In this document: positions 58,641 to 64,000 of the stretch, one piece after another
Layout of the letters: each line of letters starts with the position of its first letter
Numbering within the stretch: position 1 is the first letter of the stretch
Assembly: GCA_021186555.1 (NCBI GenBank)
Contig: JAJKFL010000013.1
Span: 41,975,144-42,039,143, forward strand
Reading direction: 5' to 3'
DNA: 64,000 bases
Source of the DNA: Reticulitermes speratus
Lineage: Eukaryota > Arthropoda > Insecta > Blattodea > Rhinotermitidae
Position numbers and translations under genes: made by a program
The notes under the pieces: generated by a model
The model's database searches: none
The model's input: the letters and a program-made list of their open reading frames with translations, nothing else
What the model was told of the DNA's origin: nothing

Positions 58641-59770
58641 CAAATCATTCAGTGGCCTCCATCTGCTTAGACAGATTTTCTGACCTTTGTGACCTGGGAA
58701 TTTGTAACCTTATAAAGCAATGTGGCATTATTTATGCACCTTGCAGCACTGAGAATTTAATGAAGTAGGTCTTTCTCTGCATGTACCACGGTTTTCACGT
58801 AACGTGACATATGGTAATTTAACAGGCTCAGATATTATGACCATGGTGGCCAATTCTGTGTACTGCCTTCACCAATCCATTATTTAAGGAACTGCTGTAC
58901 TGTTTGACAATCCAAATGAAATCAGCAGGTGCTCAATGATGCTGGTAGTACATCTGACAACAGGTTTGTAGAGGAAAGTTCTCTAAGAGGGCTGGCAGCT
59001 CATGTTGCAAAAAGTTGGTGTAAATATCAGAAATATAGATGGTCCAATGAACTGGTCACCAATTACACCACCCCATACATTTACAGAAAAGTGACTTTGG
59101 TAGTTACTTTCAGGTGTTCCATTTGGATTATCATGAACCTCTACATGGGAGATGCTGGCATAGCTGTCTCCATAGTGGGTAAAATGGGCTTAATTGCTAA
59201 ATAAAAAGTTAGAAATCATTTGGGGGTGAGCATGATTTCAATGGCAGTATTACAACCGTCTACCACTTCTGCACGTCCAGATGACTGCTGTGTTGGAAAT
59301 GGTACAGACACAGTCCTTCTGTATGTGATGTTCTCCACACTCTCATTTACAGAACATTGACATGGGCATAAATTCTTTATGTACTAGTGTGTGGACTTTG
59401 CTGTAACTTGTCCATGTCTTCCTCTTCACAATTAACTGTACTTGACGTTCAGCGTGTTGGTTTAAACTTTGAAAGGAGACCTTCTCTCATGGGCATTGGT
59501 GAACATGAATCAACACACATCAATCACGGATGTCATTCAGAATACTCTTGCTGATATTCAACAGCAGCAGTGGTGTTACCAATGCAAAACATGCACACAA
59601 AATGCATGTCTGTGAATTCTTAATGCAAAATGTCATGTGTACTGTTACTTCTTAGTGTACACTTCTCACAGTACAAACTGGCTGCACTAGTGCTATCTCA
59701 CGTACTGCAGGCGTTATTGTGATTACATGAATACGTCCATACCTGTGCAGATTCTGTATTCTCCAACAAC
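58641..59770 (-). pseudogene. DUF4817/Tc-like transposase fossil
   Basis: The minus strand contains FSVNVWGGVIGDQFIGP (about 59100-59045), the diagnostic block of the DUF4817-associated DDE transposases abundant in insects. It follows HVVHDNP-like remains. Downstream are LLENFPLQTCCQMYYQHH (LLE-VPL-R--M-FQHDGAP in functional members) and NNGLVKAVHRIG (for NRWIGRGG). Catalytic residues are mostly lost and the frame is broken. CpG-poor and old. Confidence 0.65.
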
Positions 59771-60678
59771 TACTGCAAATCACATATATGCATATATAAC
59801 ATTTCTTAAAATTACCTCCGAAATTAGATCCTACAGTACTGATCTTAAGTCCTAGGACATCCTGTATGCTAGCTTAAACCTTTCACACAGCAGTTGTAGC
59901 AAGGCACTGACACTACGTCACAATTTGAGGTATTTGTGTGCACTTACTATTTTGACAGTTTATTGTAACACAGGACATATGAAATATTTAAGAAGTTTCA
60001 ATCAATGGTCATGCAAAAGAAAAAAAGGGTGGGGTGGGGGCAAATACACCCATCAGAAAGACATGTTTCATTTCTGCAGCGTGCCTGTCTCTTGCATAAG
60101 TATATGCAGAGTGTTCTAAATTGAGTGGACAAGAGCATGCAAGTAATTCACAAGAGTTTGTGCATCAGTGATTTTCCCTAAATCACTGAGTTCCATGCAA
60201 GTATCAAGTGTGTGTGTGTGTGTGCGCATGTTCTTTCATGTCTATAAAAACTTCAATTAAAGACTTACACTCTTATGAATCTTTGGTGAAATAATATCAA
60301 TTTGTTTATGAAATGTGGATGTTAAAAGGAATTAAAATGAAACTTACATGTTAGAATGCTGGTACAACACAAGTGATGTACCCTGAGTATCATCAAAATC
60401 TTACAAGTCTCAAAATGTATATGCAAACTTTTTTTGGGCCAATAAATAAAGTTGCTCTTAAAACTAATTAAAATAATACAACTTAAACTTAGCAGTACTA
60501 ATCTTAATATGTGCTATGTATCAATCTTAAATTTTAGCCAAGAGATTTAAATGCCAAGTACATCTTGTGATGGCCAGAATTTCTCTCGCTTAACATGGGC
60601 ATTTAAATTTCCAAAATGTCGGCACTCATAAATAAATTGTATAAATTAAAAGGCTAAATAGAGAAGATATTGTTGAAT
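59771..60678. other. No recognised gene; G-rich run and (GT)n
   Basis: A G-rich stretch at about 60027-60040 with three G-tracts, and a (GT)n run near 60209-60225. No coding motif. Confidence 0.45.
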
Positions 60679-62459
60679 TACCGTATATTCTCGAATCTAA
60701 TGCGCACCCTTTTTACAGTTTTAGAGGGCTAAAAAATCAGATGCGTATTGGATTCGCGTGCGGATTAGATTCGCAGTCTAGAGCTGGATTTTGGAAAAAT
60801 GATTGAGCTGCTGTACGTGCCGTAAGAACAATACAATACAATAATCTATTATTTTATTATTTATTATTATAATTTATTATTCATCAGACTCGCCGTCATC
60901 ACTCATAACTGAATCGTTATCCGTGCTCTCCACCCAGTCACTATCATCTTTATCTTCAACATCGTCCTCCCATACAATGTCATCTTCGGTTCCGTCCAAA
61001 GCATTGCTTATGCAACACTTCTTGAAAGATCTGACGATAATGCTCTCCGGGATGGCTTTCCATGCAGCCGACACCCACCGCGCCACTTCTGAAGGAACTG
61101 CACGTTTGATTTTTCCAGTTGCTGTTAACTCACGGGCAGGATCCGCAATCCAGGTCAGATATTGTTGCCTCAACCTGTCTTTAAGGGACTTATTAATGGA
61201 TACGTCCATTGGTTGCAACACGGATGTCATTCCACCCGGAATGACAACAAGCTCAGTTTTCATCTTGCGGAGCTGGTCCTTCACGGAATCAGTGAGATGC
61301 ATCAAGGACAAGCATTGATGGTTGATTTAAGAAGGCTCCAGGCCTACGACTCCATACTATTTTCAGCCACTCCAACATCAGCTCCTCCGTCATCCATCCT
61401 TTTCCTGGACCCTGACGATAATGTCCTTTGGAAACGCCTCTGATTTGGGTAAAGTCTTCCTTTTCAAAATTAGCAAGGGTGGTAGTTTTCTCCCATCAGT
61501 AGTTGCTGCAAGCATCACTGTTAGGTGAAGCTTTTCACATCCAGTGGTTTTCAAAAGTACCTCCTTACACCTTTCTTCTCCACCGTGTAGTTTGGTGGCA
61601 TATCAAGATAAATAACCGTTTCATTGGCATTGGCAATTTGCCCCATCAGAAAACTTTCCGTCTTCCTAAGGTTGATGATGTACTGCTGATAATTCAACAA
61701 CTTTTGTTCAAAATTTTTTGGGAGCTTTTGGCATATTGTCGTCCTATGCCGCAACGCCAGCCCCATTCGGCGCATGAACCTTATGGCCCATCCTTTACTG
61801 GCTTTAAAACGACTTCGAGGAATGTTCAAAGATCTGGCCTTCTTTATTGCCTCCTCGCGAAGTAGATCATAACTCACAAACAGTCCAGTCTTGCGTCTCT
61901 CTTGAAAAAACGTGAATACTGCATTATCAATTTCAGGAAATCATCCTTTCTTGGGTCCAGTGAATTTCCTTCGTGACACCTCACACCTGCTGATCGCTGC
62001 CTTGTGTTTCCGCCATAGTCGAACGTTGCTTTCATTAACTCCAAAAATTGCAGCGGCTTTGCGGTTTCCATTCTCCTCTGCACACCGAATAACTTCACGT
62101 TTGAACTTCGCCGTATATGAGAGTCGTTTAGATTTCAGGTGTCCCTCTTCCATAACTACGGTACACGACAAATTGGAACAAGCACCTCCCACGTTTCAAC
62201 AACTAAAGCTCAGCTGGCTTCAGACGAGATTGCGCACGTCTGTTGAGAAAGGCCCCGCCTCTATCGGTATGACTCATCGGCCACAGGCGTAGCGTCGGAT
62301 TTTAACGCATTGGTAACATCCAATATTATTCAATCAGTCGCCCCGTGGGCAAGGGGTGGTTGAAGGAAAGGTGCGGATTAGAATCGCGAACTAACTTTTT
62401 TTTTCCGTTTAAGAAGTCGCCAAAAACTGGGTGCGCATTAGATTCGAGAATATACGGTA
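60679..62459 (-). mobile_element. pogo/Tigger-type DNA transposon, complete ends
   Basis: The 29-bp terminal repeats at 60681-60709 and 62429-62457 are perfect inverted copies (outer end CCGTATATTCTCGAATC). TA duplicates at 60679-60680 and 62458-62459. The body is 1777 bp and encodes one minus-strand transposase, annotated separately. The TIR core ATTAGATTCG recurs inside both ends (near 60750-60778 and 62372-62390) as degenerate direct copies, a likely set of extra transposase sites. The perfect repeats and retained CpGs mark it as one of the youngest DNA elements here. Confidence 0.95.
60877..62192 (-). pseudogene. pogo-type transposase, broken
   Basis: Cut-and-paste transposase of the pogo group. 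N-terminus (62150-62020): KFKREVIRCAEENGNRKAAA, then FGVNESNVRLWRKHK, a psq/Brinker-type helix-turn-helix. A TGA at about 61941-61943 replaces an Arg codon. The second DNA-binding (CENP-B-type) domain follows, 61877-61650: SRFKASKGWAIRFMRRMG. The catalytic core starts NETVIYLDMPPNYTVEKKG, with the first Asp. A frameshift lies near 61570 and another near 61410 (one A missing). SMLVLDA near 61315 holds the second Asp and is followed by a third frameshift. LQPMD (near 61210) holds the third Asp. The C-terminus is strongly acidic. All three catalytic Asp survive. One stop and three frameshifts inactivate it. Confidence 0.9.
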
Positions 62460-63130
62460 ATACTTGAACCAAATTCTGCAGTGACATTTCTGACTATGAC
62501 CTATCTGACAGTCACATGTCTGATACTGACTTATACGACCAGAAGATCAGCCAGTTACATCCCATCAAAGTGTGTACAAGTGACATAAAAAAGATGAAGC
62601 AGACAGACAACTACAAAAAAGACAAGAGTTCTGATGGTGATGAGACTCCACTCCCACATACATCTTCAGGTACTTCGGCATGACAAAACAGAGAGGTCCA
62701 ACAAACACCAGGATTCATCAGTTCACTGGTGATAAAACTGGCAAAAAACAAAACATGGCACCAAACATAAATAACAACTGGACTCCGGACAGTGTTTAAT
62801 GTTGTATTTTTTAGTACTTATTACTGTGTTGGTGGAGCATGCCCGTCGGTACCATCAACAGTACTTGGACACTTCAGACAATGGACTTCCTCCAGTACCT
62901 GACATCACTGAATCGAGTTTCTTCCTCTGGTGATTATTATTCGAATGGGACATGACATACGAGACACCCTGAAAGATGAGGTGACTGTGACTGAACAGTT
63001 CCCAACACCAATTTATGAAAAAACAATGACACATGACAGGTTCCTACACATTCTCTGATATATCCACTTTTCAAATCATGACAATCTACTGACACCGTCC
63101 TTTATACAGTCGGATGGAAGTCCCAGTAAG
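62460..63130 (+). pseudogene. piggyBac-type transposase remnant
   Basis: The plus strand reads an acidic lead-in (SDYDLSDSHMSDTDLYD), then in shifting frames HARRYHQQYLDTSDNG and PDITESSFFLW (62840-62930). MGHDIRDTLKDE and FPTPIYEKTMTHDRFLHIL follow (62945-63058), then HFSNHDNLLT. This is the N-terminal to early catalytic part of piggyBac-derived transposases. It has several frameshifts and stops. The catalytic Asp region and TTAA ends are not present. It begins right beside the pogo element. Confidence 0.75.
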
Positions 63131-63872
63131 ATAACTAGTCAGGCCAGTAACACGAGGTCTCCTCTCAGGGTAATCTACATGGGAGGTCCCTGCAGAGTCC
63201 GCTATGCAACTCCGACGATTCACAATTCACACACTGACACATTAACACATGGTTTATTTATAACAACTTCCCCTTATTGTTGTACACTAAGTGGTGAAAA
63301 CGGCACTTTGAATAACTCTGCACTTTCTAAACGAAATTTGTTATAAATAGGGTTCGAATGTTCATGACCTAAAAAACCGAGAAATATGCATGCAAATATG
63401 CCCCAAAAATAGCTAAATATGACCTAAAGAAGGCAAAATATGACCTAATTTTTTATGAAAAACTATTTGCTAAAATTAAAAATTGTTTTATATTTCAATC
63501 ATGTTATTCATTTCCATATGCATGTACAACTATTACATTACTTGATTCCCTAGCAATTTTAATCAAAAGCCTCATTCGCTTTAAGTTGTAAATGCCTCGT
63601 TTTGGATCAGAATCAGATGCTGAGAATACGTGTTCCTATGAAAAGAAGATAAATTTAAAAGAAGAGCCTTTCATGCATATCAAATTCATTAATTACAAAT
63701 AAATAAAATAAATAAATAAACAAATTTCAAAATATTACGTACTTAATAATTTTGATAACTTGAATAACATACCTGTTGTTTCTTATGTTGTCTAGTTATG
63801 GTGCGTACTGTTCGGGCGTGATGTGCACTGTGTTATGAAGGTATGTCTGCTGTCGATGCTTACATAATGGTT
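63131..63872. other. Unassigned; repeated AAATATGACCTAA words
   Basis: AAATATGACCTAA occurs at about 63412-63424 and 63435-63447, with related AAATATGC words just upstream. Clustered words like this are often subterminal repeats of DNA transposons. An (AAAT)n run lies at about 63695-63725. Confidence 0.5.
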
Positions 63873-63891
63873 GGGGTGGGTGGGGTGGGGG
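63873..63891 (+). other. G-quadruplex motif
   Basis: Four G-tracts of 4, 3, 4 and 5 G separated by single T, the most stable class of intramolecular G-quadruplex sequence. Confidence 0.85.
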
Positions 63892-64000
63892 TGATGAATC
63901 TGAACAGGGGGTTCTCCTCTACTGGATTCTGTTCCTTGATCAATATATGTTGTTGATGGTATAGCTGTATGTAGAGATTTTCTGTTATATTCATATACAT
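63892..64000. other. No recognised feature
   Basis: End of the window. Nothing recognised. Confidence 0.5.

Noticed and set aside
61503..61865. 120-codon plus-strand frame
   Set aside because: Antisense to the pogo transposase.
1..64000. CRISPR array, operon, LTR retrotransposon or rRNA gene
   Set aside because: No regularly spaced repeat-spacer structure, no clustered long frames, no paired long terminal repeats with gag/pol, and no rRNA core sequence were seen.

Overview
The window is eukaryotic genomic DNA, most likely from a large-genome hemimetabolous insect. A blattodean (cockroach or termite) is my best guess. There are no operons, dense coding blocks or intact long genes. Almost everything recognisable is a decayed copy of an arthropod transposable element: RTE-type, jockey-type and R1-type LINEs, tRNA-derived SINEs, several mariner lineages, a DUF4817-type transposase, pogo/Tigger, hAT and piggyBac. 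The blattodean assignment rests on my memory of which element families co-occur there. I did not search any database.

Host genes are scarce. The best one is a single exon on the minus strand (57116-58235) encoding a C2H2 zinc-finger protein with two fingers, basic nuclear-targeting stretches and a ten-residue aspartate run. It looks like the terminal exon of a spliced gene. The second is a broken two-exon THAP-domain gene on the plus strand (7137-8010). Its splice sites are still readable, but it carries an in-frame stop and a frameshift. A candidate TATA/CRE promoter with a first-exon donor (12318-12433) and a candidate poly(A) region (9203-9256) are weaker.

Layout. 1-7 kb: CpG-containing sequence with short hairpins, a young SINE with an 11-bp target-site duplication, and hAT-like ends. 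7-20 kb: a CpG-poor, TG-rich stretch with the THAP remnant, LINE 3' ends and a nest of mariners. 20-27.5 kb: CpG-richer DNA packed with terminal-inverted-repeat elements, including a 2.2-kb hAT that contains both an RTE fragment and a Tigger-like element. This block also holds three fold-back elements, a tandem array of four tRNA-like units and a 103-bp tandem repeat. 28-45 kb: CpG-poor and CA-rich, with at least four mariner fossils and one RTE remnant, all on the minus strand. 45.4-52.9 kb: five LINE fragments of different families packed end to end. 53-54.6 kb: CpG-containing, apparently unique DNA. 54.9-60.6 kb: an RTE fossil, the zinc-finger exon and a DUF4817 transposase fossil. 60.7-63.1 kb: a pogo element with perfect 29-bp terminal repeats, then a piggyBac remnant.

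Nothing here works together as a pathway. The biology lies in how elements inserted into one another, and in a large-scale compositional pattern: CpG loss with TG excess on one strand at 7-20 kb and on the other at 28-45 and 54.5-60.6 kb. That pattern suggests two oppositely transcribed, germline-methylated gene bodies. Strand assignments and breaks were read directly from the sequence. Element ages and the transcription model are inferences.
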